Positions 14,546 through 21,045 of a stretch of 64,000 bases of DNA are shown in pieces. The notes beneath the pieces are model-generated. The model had not been told where the DNA came from. It made no database searches and saw nothing but the letters and a program-made list of their open reading frames with translations. This DNA is from JAKFYM01 sp964416595 (lineage in GTDB: Bacteria; Bdellovibrionota; UBA1018; CAIPTA01), in assembly GCA_964416595.1 (NCBI GenBank), contig CAYQES010000004.1:62001-126000 (forward strand), given 5' to 3'. How positions within the stretch are numbered: the stretch's first letter is position 1; each line of letters opens with the position of its first letter. The translations under genes were made by a program, and so were the position numbers.

Positions 14546-15331
14546 CTAAATTCCACGCATTTTCTGCTGCAGCCAATCAGAAAATTCTGGCGAGATATTA
14601 TTGTAATTCCACCAATACTCATTTTTTCGCTCAGGAATTAGCACAATCGCTTGCTGCCATTTTTTTCCTAAAATTCCACTAGCTGCTAATTGTTGTAGTG
14701 CAACAGCTGCAAAAGCATCTGCAAACCATTCGTGCACATTCGCTGTGGCCAGGCGTGAGCAGAGATTATTTTTTTTCCAGTCCTCGGCGTGTTTTGTCAC
14801 TACTCCGGCCCAATGATGGCGGGCTTCCGGGGCTCTAGGGTGCGGCTTAAAAAAATCAGCTGAATAAATGGTAGTGGGGCGATCGGCTCCAAAAACAGGC
14901 AGCCAGCCACCAAATTTTTTAGCAATGGATTCCAATTCCTCGGCGCTAATTTTTTCCAATAAAAAAGCGTGGCCAATTTCGTGGGCCAAGGTGGAAAGAA
15001 TTTTTACGTCGATCTTTTCTTCTTCGGATGGATACGCGTGTTTTCCTCCTATACTTAAAGCTTTCGCTTCCGCATGGAATGCGCCCAAATTATAGCGATT
15101 GTCGTGGCCGGCGTAAGCGTATACATAGCGTAAATTTTTTAGGTTGCGAATCATGGTTTGGGGAAAGGCATTTTTCAGCAACACCAAAAGATTGTGTAAT
15201 ACCGGAGTGGCATGGGTATCCGTTTGGTTGATCGCCACAAGGCCATATTCTTTTTCCAGTTGGTTGCTGAGGGTAGAGCTATCCGCAAAAGCAGAGGAAA
15301 AAGTTAGAAAGAAAGAAATAAGAATGTGCAA
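14546..15331 (-). CDS. secreted zincin-type metallopeptidase, unassigned family
   Basis: About 261 residues. A TTG start at 15331 follows AAAGGG by 6 nt and opens directly into a signal peptide (HILISFFLTFSSAFA). The core has LSTLAHEIGHAFLLEKI, a HExxH zinc motif. Some 90 residues later comes NVHEWFADAFAAVAL, whose E and D could supply the third zinc ligand, as in gluzincins with E-x-x-A-D/D. Secretion and proteolysis are inferred. A longer reading to a TTG at 15412 lacks a ribosome site. Confidence 0.7.
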   Translation of the reverse strand: MHILISFFLTFSSAFADSSTLSNQLEKEYGLVAINQTDTHATPVLHNLLVLLKNAFPQTMIRNLKNLRYVYAYAGHDNRYNLGAFHAEAKALSIGGKHAYPSEEEKIDVKILSTLAHEIGHAFLLEKISAEELESIAKKFGGWLPVFGADRPTTIYSADFFKPHPRAPEARHHWAGVVTKHAEDWKKNNLCSRLATANVHEWFADAFAAVALQQLAASGILGKKWQQAIVLIPERKNEYWWNYNNISPEFSDWLQQKMRGI

Positions 15332-15404
15332 TTTTTTCCCTTTAAAAAAGTATAGGAAGGGTGCGGAAAGTTGTCTAGGGCTGTTGAGGGAGGAAGTGAT
15401 TTTC

Positions 15405-15420
15405 TGGCACAAGAAATGCT
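15405..15420 (+). promoter_or_regulatory. sigma-54 promoter of the OmpA-like gene
   Basis: TGGCAC, five bases, ATGCT: the -24 element is perfect, GG to GC is exactly 10 nt, and the -12 element has ATGC in place of TTGC. It lies 55 nt upstream of the ATG at 15475. Confidence 0.68.
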
Positions 15421-15474
15421 CTTCCTGCGCCGGTATCTTTGCAATGAACCAAAAATGAGAAATAGGAGAAAAAC

Positions 15475-16041
15475 ATGAAGTCGAGAAAACTAGTTATCTT
15501 TGCTATTGCTTTCAGTGTTCTTACTGGCGGCGTAGTTGCTCAAGCCAATCAAGTAGCTAAAAGCACCCACTACGAAGGAAGCATGAAGGCAATTCCTCAC
15601 CAAACGATTACTTTCGACAGCGGTTCTTCCACCTTAACGGATGCGGACAGAGAATCACTGAGAAAATTAATCCGGGAAGCTAAGTTGAAAGGCACTATTG
15701 AGCAAGTAACAGTGGCAGCTTGGTCCGATAAGGCTTTGCCTAAGAGAGGCCAAAAGCTTTCGGATTTTGACCGCACTCTAGCCGAGCGCCGGGCTAATGC
15801 CATCGAAAACTTCCTTGAAACCGATCTCCTTGTTGACGATGTGGATACCTACAATATGGCGGAAACCGCTAACTGGGTGGCCCGTACATTCGATACTCGG
15901 GAAGCCGAATTGAAATCTATGTTTGGTCGTCGCGGTGCTGATCTACCTGTAACAAACGCTGAGTTCCAAGTGATCAAAAATGAGGGCGGCCCAGCGGAAG
16001 CTGTGGTGTTAGTTGAAATGGAAATGCCTTCTAGCAAGTAG
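15475..16041 (+). CDS. periplasmic OmpA-like domain protein
   Basis: A 188-residue exported protein with a signal peptide ending near AQA (residue 24). The OmpA-like peptidoglycan-binding core follows: ITFDSGSSTLTDADRESLRKLI, then VTVAAWSDKALPKRGQKLSDFDRTLAERRANAIENFL. The last segment carries the usual D-x(10)-R spacing that contacts diaminopimelate. No membrane barrel or lipobox is visible, so it is likely soluble in the periplasm. AGGAG precedes the ATG. A sigma-54 promoter precedes it and a good terminator follows. Confidence 0.8.
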   Translation: MKSRKLVIFAIAFSVLTGGVVAQANQVAKSTHYEGSMKAIPHQTITFDSGSSTLTDADRESLRKLIREAKLKGTIEQVTVAAWSDKALPKRGQKLSDFDRTLAERRANAIENFLETDLLVDDVDTYNMAETANWVARTFDTREAELKSMFGRRGADLPVTNAEFQVIKNEGGPAEAVVLVEMEMPSSK

Positions 16042-16057
16042 GCATTACATAAAAAAG

Positions 16058-16087
16058 GAGCTCCATTTGCTTGGGGCTCTTTTTTTT
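16058..16087 (+). terminator. Rho-independent terminator of the OmpA-like gene
   Basis: GAGCTCC and GGGGCTC pair over 7 bp (one G-T) around an 8-nt loop. The stem is extended by an A run upstream and followed by eight T. It begins 17 nt after the stop codon. Confidence 0.85.
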
Positions 16088-16448
16088 ATTCCTCTTGGAA
16101 GCGCTCTATGCAGCGGCCACGGGCGCTGATGCTATCGGAATGGCCAGTGGAATCCCGGAAGCGAATGGTGCAAGAGTCGTAGCCTTCCCGGTAGGGGCGG
16201 TAGCGCACGTAAATGGTGCACGACTGACCGGGTAGCAACGTTCCGCAATAACCCGACACAGAAAAATCCGCGCAGGCTTGGGAAGATTGCACACGAATTG
16301 TTTCGGTTCCTGTGTTGGTGAGTGTGGAAGAGAGCGTTTGTGAAAAGTTTTTCCGCACAGAGCCGAAATTCATAAAGGTACGGCTTAAATGAAAGTCTGC
16401 ATAGGCGGGGGTGGTGAGTAAGGCTGTGAGAATAAGAAGGTGTTTCAT
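16086..16448 (-). CDS. small secreted Ig-like (choice-of-anchor D/ASH-type) protein
   Basis: A 120-residue protein with a signal peptide (MKHLLILTALLTTPAYA) and a single beta-sandwich domain. MNFGSVRKNFSQTLSSTLTNTGTETIRV and GTLLPGQSCTIYVRYRP are the characteristic F-G-x-V...T-x-T-N-x-G...L-x-P-G-x-x-C...V-x-F/Y-x-P signature of choice-of-anchor D/HYDIN-type domains. Four or more cysteines suggest disulfides. It is a likely surface or periplasmic binding module; the partner is unknown. Its stop overlaps the T run of the terminator opposite. Confidence 0.75.
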   Translation of the reverse strand: MKHLLILTALLTTPAYADFHLSRTFMNFGSVRKNFSQTLSSTLTNTGTETIRVQSSQACADFSVSGYCGTLLPGQSCTIYVRYRPYREGYDSCTIRFRDSTGHSDSISARGRCIERFQEE

Positions 16449-16487
16449 ACTTTCACCTTATCCCTTTTGGGGGGCGGAAGTAAATCG

Positions 16488-16721
16488 TCAGGCGGAATCC
16501 CGCAAACTCTTTTCCCCTTCAGCCCGGGCACAATGGGCGCAGCAAAAATAGCCTGCTTCCGCATGCATACCGTGACCAATGATTCTTGTTCCACAGTGTA
16601 AGCAAGAAGGCGCCAAGATTTGGATCGCGCATTCGAAGCAATCGAAATGGTATTCTCGATCCTTGTAAGTGATGGCCAGGCTTGGTTCGTATTCATTTCC
16701 GCAACAGTCGCAAGTTTGCAT
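16488..16721 (-). CDS. small LIM-like zinc-binding protein
   Basis: A 77-residue protein with four cysteine pairs: CDCC, then FHFDCFEC-type YHFDCFEC, then CLHCG, then FCCAHC. This LIM-like series should bind two zinc ions. There is no signal peptide, so it is cytoplasmic. AAGGAG lies 9 nt before the ATG. It sits upstream of the ASH-type gene on the same strand with a 39-nt gap, possibly cotranscribed. Its role is unknown; DNA, RNA or protein contact is possible. Confidence 0.7.
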   Translation of the reverse strand: MQTCDCCGNEYEPSLAITYKDREYHFDCFECAIQILAPSCLHCGTRIIGHGMHAEAGYFCCAHCARAEGEKSLRDSA

Positions 16722-16867
16722 ATGTATAGCTCCTTTCTTTAGTGAGCGAGAATACTATGCTGGGTTTGGTTTTTTGTAGGCGCAGAATGCCTCGGTAGGA
16801 CAGTTGTACGGAAATTGTACTTTCACCTTGCGCGCGCAAACCGAGGATTTTGGTTGAGTAAGGATTT

Positions 16868-16942
16868 TTAGATTTTAGCGAGAAAAGCTTCGAGGCTTTC
16901 TGTGTTCACAATTTTCCAGCCGCGGCTTAGGGCCAGGGCTTT
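16868..16942 (-). pseudogene. possible gene remnant (BRCT-like C-terminus)
   Basis: Within the stretch 16722-16998 a 24-codon open segment reads KALALSRGWKIVNTESLEAF and a few more residues, then TAA. The spacing K-A...G-W-K-I-V...E-S-L-E-A-F resembles the end of a BRCT domain. It is preceded by a stop and has no start codon. It may be a decayed fragment or chance. Confidence 0.2.
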
Positions 16943-16998
16943 TCACGTTGCTGCGGTATTCTTGCCATGGTACTTCTGCCTCCTATTTCGGAGGGGTT

Positions 16999-18366
16999 AT
17001 GAAATTTCTACTACTCAGTCTTTTTTTATTACCTAACGCTTTTGCAGAAGACGATATTCTTATCCGCCTTACGGCCCTTCCTGGCATTACGGTGCAAGAA
17101 ACTACTCAGGGAAGCGATAAGTCTATGGGCTACCGGCGTTTTGCTTTAAAAATCCAGCAGCCTGTAGATCACTTCGATCCTAAATCCCCTACCTTCCAGC
17201 AAAAACTCGTGCTCTTCCATAAAAGTGAACAGGAACCCATGGTGTTACAAACCAGTGGTTACGCCATTTTCGGCGAACGCTTAGCAAGGATCACGAATCT
17301 TTTTAGAACAAACCAATTGCAAGTAGAGCACCGTTATTTTGCGGAATCAAAACCAGTTCCCACAGACTGGGAAAAACTCACCGTGCGCCAATCGGCGGAA
17401 GATTTTCACAAGATCGTGCAGACTTTTAAAACCATTTATGGTGAACGCTGGGTGAATACAGGCGTCAGTAAAGGTGGCATGACTTCTATTTTCCATCGTC
17501 GTTACTACCCCGCGGATCTCGATGGCACCGTGGCCGATGTGGCACCGATCAGCTTCGCTCTGGGTGATGATCGTTATCTTACGTTTGTGGATACAGTAGG
17601 CGGAGAGCAATACGCTAGCTGCCGCGTAAAGTTGGAAAGTTTGCAGAAAACTCTTTTGCAAAGACGCCAAGAAATTTTGCCGCTTATCCAGGGAAAATTT
17701 GAGGTGATTCCTAAAGAATTGGCTTTCGAAGTTTCTGTGATCGATATGCCCTTTGCCTTTTGGCAGTACGGAAACCCACGGGATCCCCAATTCGGTTGCC
17801 AGAATGTGCCCGGAGAAGGATCCACTACGGACCAATTGTGGAGTTTCTTCGTGGATGCTAGTGATCCCGCTAACGCAGGCGATGTGAGTGTGCAAATGTT
17901 CCAGAGTTACTACTACCAAAGTGCCAATGAGCTAGGTTACCCCAACACGAAGTTGAGCCACATCCAGCACCTCTTGGTATACCCCGCTGATCTTGCGCCT
18001 TTTTTGCCCGAAGGTAAAATCCCCGCCTACAATCCCGCCACTATGCTGGATATGGATGCGTGGCTTAGTCGGGAAGTTAAGAGCATGATGGTGGTGTATG
18101 GTGAGTACGATCCATGGACCGCCGGCGCCGTGCGTGCCTTGGCTCCAAACTTAGATAATTATTATTTCATGGTGGCCGGAGCCAATCACGGCGCCAATCT
18201 CACGGCCCTCGATGATAAAAACCGCGTGCTTGCCATGGAAACCCTGGCCCGCTGGTTGGATAAAGCTCCGGCCGTGAGTCCCATGTTGCGCCCCTCTTTA
18301 CTGGAACAGAAGAGCTCCTTGGAAAGCTTGGAACAACAAGCTGTGCGTAAGTTTGGTTTGTTTTAA
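16999..18366 (+). CDS. secreted S37-type prolyl/tripeptidyl aminopeptidase
   Basis: A 455-residue secreted serine peptidase. The signal peptide is MKFLLLSLFLLPNAFA. GVSKGGM places the nucleophile at Ser157 in the G-x-S-x-G-G context typical of peptidase S37 (PS-10). The catalytic Asp is likely in MMVVYGEYDPW and the His in VAGANHGANL near the C-terminus. HRYFAESKPVPTDWEKLTVRQ is also an S37 landmark. GGAGGGG precedes the ATG at 16999; the upstream extension to 16948 is not needed. These enzymes remove N-terminal tripeptides or prolyl peptides from external protein. Confidence 0.85.
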   Translation: MKFLLLSLFLLPNAFAEDDILIRLTALPGITVQETTQGSDKSMGYRRFALKIQQPVDHFDPKSPTFQQKLVLFHKSEQEPMVLQTSGYAIFGERLARITNLFRTNQLQVEHRYFAESKPVPTDWEKLTVRQSAEDFHKIVQTFKTIYGERWVNTGVSKGGMTSIFHRRYYPADLDGTVADVAPISFALGDDRYLTFVDTVGGEQYASCRVKLESLQKTLLQRRQEILPLIQGKFEVIPKELAFEVSVIDMPFAFWQYGNPRDPQFGCQNVPGEGSTTDQLWSFFVDASDPANAGDVSVQMFQSYYYQSANELGYPNTKLSHIQHLLVYPADLAPFLPEGKIPAYNPATMLDMDAWLSREVKSMMVVYGEYDPWTAGAVRALAPNLDNYYFMVAGANHGANLTALDDKNRVLAMETLARWLDKAPAVSPMLRPSLLEQKSSLESLEQQAVRKFGLF

Positions 18367-18396
18367 GTTTGTGAAGAAAAGTGGAACTCTAGTGAG

Positions 18397-19191
18397 CTAG
18401 GTCTTTCTTCGTCTATAAATCATGGAATCGCACCACGGACGAAAACCGATATTCTGATAAACTTTATTTGAAGCGGGATTTCGTAGATCTGTGTAAAGAA
18501 AGCAGGTTCTTTTTCCCTCTTTCAACACATCTTCGCAGGCAAAGGCGGTTACGGATCCGGCGTAGCCCCTGCCTCGAAGTTCGGGTGGCGTGAAAACTAG
18601 GCTTATGTTGGAGCCGTCTTTCGTTTCTCTATTTCTCGCGGCCATGGATACCGGCTTCCCGTCTACTTCCCAGAAAAATACTGGGCGTTCTGTGAACGTC
18701 TCGATCATCCGCTCCTTGGTAAACGGAGGCTCATTCGGCGCAGTTTCACGAACAAACCGCATGAACCAATCGCAAAATAAATCTTGGTCATTGGAAATAG
18801 ATTTACGCCCATGACCCTGGCAGTTTGGGTAAGTCGGGGGCTGATCGAGAGTATAAATTCTCTGGGGCATTCCTAGTTTATGAGCAATACCGAGTTTGGT
18901 GAGGCAGTTGGCAAGCATTTCCGCTGTATCGTCCGGCCCAAGGCAGCCGATGAAATCCAGATTTACCACCGTTTGTGCAAGTTTCTCACATTGGGCCTGG
19001 TTGAGATCGCCTAATACTATATTGTGTGGGGGAGTTTGGATGGCGCAGGCCGCACCGTCTCCTAAACTCCAAATTCTAACTTTGGAGGGATCTCTATGGG
19101 CACGGTTAATCAGGCCGAGCATTAAGTTGTGTCGAGCCTGGTTGGCTTCCAGTGCGTCGAGATGCTTGGCTAAAAATGTTTTAAGTTCCAT
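18397..19191 (-). CDS. GNAT-family N-acetyltransferase
   Basis: A 264-residue protein with an N-terminal helical region and a C-terminal GNAT domain. SLVFTPPELRGRGYAGSVTAFACEDVL contains the acetyl-CoA-binding R-G-R-G-Y-A motif, and NPASNKVYQNIGFRPWCDSMIY is the usual motif-B end. It resembles the larger GNATs acting on amino acids or small molecules. The substrate is not deducible. It is convergent with the S37 peptidase gene and divergent from the four-helix-bundle gene. Confidence 0.85.
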   Translation of the reverse strand: MELKTFLAKHLDALEANQARHNLMLGLINRAHRDPSKVRIWSLGDGAACAIQTPPHNIVLGDLNQAQCEKLAQTVVNLDFIGCLGPDDTAEMLANCLTKLGIAHKLGMPQRIYTLDQPPTYPNCQGHGRKSISNDQDLFCDWFMRFVRETAPNEPPFTKERMIETFTERPVFFWEVDGKPVSMAARNRETKDGSNISLVFTPPELRGRGYAGSVTAFACEDVLKEGKRTCFLYTDLRNPASNKVYQNIGFRPWCDSMIYRRRKT

Positions 19192-19234
19192 ATAGGGCCT
19201 TCAAACTAAGTTTAGCCTTTTGGCACATCAATTG

Positions 19235-19240
19235 TAATAC
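19235..19240 (+). promoter_or_regulatory. -10 element of the four-helix-bundle gene
   Basis: TAATAC ends 7 nt before the ATG at 19248, and no ribosome site is visible, so the message would be leaderless. An overlapping TGGCAC-N5-TTGT (19221-19235) resembles a sigma-54 element but has GT at the essential -12 GC. Confidence 0.35.
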
Positions 19241-19247
19241 GCTCGGA

Positions 19248-19583
19248 ATGAAAACATTTCGAACCTTAGATTTAGCCGTTGAATTCTATTCCCTGGTAGA
19301 AAACCTGAAGCTACCAAGACACCTAAAGGATCAGCTTCTCCGAGCATCGTCCTCGATTCCTCTCAACCTAGCCGAAGGAAATGCCAAATTTTCCTATAAG
19401 GATAAGAAACGCATCTACCAAATTGCGATGGGCTCGCTAAGAGAAGCACAAATCATTCTAAAGCTGGCTCAAATAACAAACCCGAAGATCGTCCAAACGG
19501 CAGATCACTTAGGTGCAAGTATCTACAAGCTACTAAAAAGCCGTGAACCAGCAGTCAAAAGCCAAAACCAATTTGAAGGCTAA
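19248..19583 (+). CDS. four-helix-bundle protein, S23/IVP (TIGR02436) family
   Basis: A 111-residue all-helical protein with the family's hallmarks: KDQLLRASSSIPLNLAEGNAKFS (Q-L-x-R-A-x-x-S-I-x-x-N-L-A-E-G) and YQIAMGSLREAQIILKLA (A-x-G-S-x-x-E-x). Members are encoded inside some 23S rRNA intervening sequences, and the Avd accessory protein of diversity-generating retroelements shares the fold. The exact function is unknown. Here it is not in rRNA; it sits 57 nt before a five-unit palindromic array that abuts tRNA-Leu(CAA). Its start is close to the -10 element, with no ribosome site. Confidence 0.9.
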   Translation: MKTFRTLDLAVEFYSLVENLKLPRHLKDQLLRASSSIPLNLAEGNAKFSYKDKKRIYQIAMGSLREAQIILKLAQITNPKIVQTADHLGASIYKLLKSREPAVKSQNQFEG

Positions 19584-19602
19584 AATTTCGATGATCGCGG
19601 AT

Positions 19603-19626
19603 GGTTCGAACTGAATTCATCGAACC
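19603..19626. repeat. inverted repeat between four-helix gene and hexamer array
   Basis: GGTTCGA and TCGAACC form a perfect 7-bp stem around a 10-nt loop that contains GAATTC. Another GAATTC follows at 19628. No T run follows, so it is probably not a simple terminator. It may belong to the same repeat module. Confidence 0.6.
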
Positions 19627-19639
19627 CGAATTCCGCTCT

Positions 19640-19674
19640 GAATACAGTATACTGTATACGGTATTCTGTATTCG
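19640..19674. repeat. array of five hexamers directly 3' of tRNA-Leu(CAA)
   Basis: GAATAC, GTATAC, GTATAC, GTATTC and GTATTC start at 19640, 19647, 19654, 19661 and 19668, an exact 7-nt period. The separating bases are A, T, G, T and G. This matches the A, T(C), G, T, C order of the GATATC array at 2412. GTATAC is palindromic, and GAATAC units pair with GTATTC units. It ends 7 nt from the tRNA's encoded CCA. Confidence 0.85.
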
Positions 19675-19681
19675 GTACTTG

Positions 19682-19768
19682 TGGTGGCCCCTCCGAGAAT
19701 CGAACTCGGATGCCCGTGAAGGCGCAGGTTTTTGAAACCTGTGCGTCTACCAATTCCGCCAAAGGGCC
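19682..19768 (-). tRNA. tRNA-Leu (anticodon CAA)
   Basis: An 87-nt class II tRNA on the minus strand. GGCCCTT pairs with AGGGGCC, the D-arm is GGCGGAATTGGTAGACGC, and the anticodon arm CAGGT-TTCAAAA-ACCTG gives CAA. A long variable arm precedes T-arm GAGTTCGATTCTC, and CCA is encoded (19682-19684). Confidence 0.95.
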
Positions 19769-19849
19769 AATCCAGAATGGAAAACCATAAGTAGCCAATA
19801 GCGGCCGCTCTGTAAAGAGTTTCTGTCTCTTTCGCTAAAGGGGAGTGGC

Positions 19850-20050
19850 TTAAATTTCGCCTTCATTGCCCGGATTATCGGGATTATCGGGGTCATTGGG
19901 CCGTTCGTCGCCATCATTATCGCTATTGTCATTATCACCACGACTATCTTGCTCATCACAAGGCTCGTAGGTTTCGCATTTAGAAGCGTAGGTTACGGAA
20001 GTTGTGAGTGTTGGTGTAAGCGCCAATAAGGCCAAAAGCAGAAATTTCAT
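19850..20050 (-). CDS. small secreted acidic Asn/Asp/Pro-rich protein
   Basis: A 66-residue protein with a signal peptide (MKFLLLALLALTPTLTTSVTYA), two cysteines (KCETYEPC), and a low-complexity tail of D-N-x and N-D/N-P repeats (DNDGDERPNDPDNPDNPGN). The tail is acidic and probably disordered; calcium binding is conceivable but not shown. AGAGGTAAAAT precedes the ATG. I do not recognise a family. It lies upstream of tRNA-Leu(CAA) on the same strand. Confidence 0.55.
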   Translation of the reverse strand: MKFLLLALLALTPTLTTSVTYASKCETYEPCDEQDSRGDNDNSDNDGDERPNDPDNPDNPGNEGEI

Positions 20051-20138
20051 ATTTTACCTCTGGGGGTTCATGCCATAGAAGCGCGCGGAGAGTCAACCGG
20101 CCGCGTCGTGCGCTGAATATAATGCGGTGCAATAATTA

Positions 20139-20969
20139 CTAAAAATGCCGGGATACGGTGAATGCCACGTGCCCGCCCAATAAAAGCGTAAGGCCACTGA
20201 GGTAAAGCCCGGCGGCTTTCATGTGTCGCCAGCCAAAAAAGAGGCGGCTGTGTAGATAGATTCCGCAAAGAAACCAGGCGGCAAGGGCCAGAAGCGTTTC
20301 CCGTTTTTCTATCCAAATTTCCAGGGGCCCGGGAAATTGGTTCGCTTCCAATAACAGCAAGGTTTCAGTGATGATGCCGGCGGTGAGGAGGGGTAGAGCC
20401 CAGAGGATCGCTCGGTAGGCCATGCGGTCCAGGGCGTTAAGGTGCCGTTTTAGTTTGTCCCGCTCAGCTCCGGAGTAGGAGCGTAGGCGCCACTGGCTAA
20501 AGCAGAAAAATAAAACGAGGGGAAATGCGAGAACACAAAAGGCGTAACCCAGCAGAAAACATAGACGATGAAAACTCAGCCACTCCAAATCATAGGTAAA
20601 GAGGCGGCCAAAGGAGGGGGTGGACGCTGGAGAAAGCGTGAGGGAGAGGCCTGTCCAAAGATTAGAGAAAATGGCTGTCCAACGATTGTTGTAAACAGTT
20701 TCCATCACGAGGTTCGCTACACTGATCGACCAAGCAAACAGTAAAAAACTAATGGGCATATCGTAGTGCTCGAAGCGGAGCTGGCCGTTCACCACTTCTA
20801 GCTTGTTGATATAAAGAACTAGGCCAGTGGTAAAAAAAAGTAGCGCAGCCTTTTCAAGGTAAGCCGTGATTTTTTCCCAAGGGTTCTTTTCTTTGGTCCA
20901 TAGATAGATCCGCAAAAGGAAACAAATCCAATAAATGGCTGCGGATCCAAGCAGGATAATCTTGACCAT
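20139..20969 (-). CDS. CcsA/HemX-like cytochrome c assembly membrane protein
   Basis: A 276-residue integral membrane protein with about eight helices. The C-terminal half has the CcsA/CcmC/HemX pattern: LDRMAYRAILWALPLLTAGIITETLLL, then WIEKRETLLALAAWFLCGIYLHSRLFFGWR. A conserved His (YLHSR) may be a haem ligand. The tryptophan-rich WWD loop of true CcsA is not evident, so the HemX-like branch is more likely. It would act in haem handling or cytochrome c assembly in the inner membrane. It is divergent from the FHA/sigma-54 activator. Confidence 0.75.
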   Translation of the reverse strand: MVKIILLGSAAIYWICFLLRIYLWTKEKNPWEKITAYLEKAALLFFTTGLVLYINKLEVVNGQLRFEHYDMPISFLLFAWSISVANLVMETVYNNRWTAIFSNLWTGLSLTLSPASTPSFGRLFTYDLEWLSFHRLCFLLGYAFCVLAFPLVLFFCFSQWRLRSYSGAERDKLKRHLNALDRMAYRAILWALPLLTAGIITETLLLLEANQFPGPLEIWIEKRETLLALAAWFLCGIYLHSRLFFGWRHMKAAGLYLSGLTLLLGGHVAFTVSRHF

Positions 20970-21045
20970 AGGGAGAGCTTGAGGCCTTTATGCCTCCTAG
21001 TCAAGATGGCCCAGGATTCCAGCTGGCGTAAATATCGGAGTGGAA

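Noticed and set aside
19221..19235. TGGCAC-N5-TTGT before the four-helix gene considered as a sigma-54 promoter
   Set aside because: The invariant -12 GC is GT, and an overlapping TAATAC box explains the start equally well.
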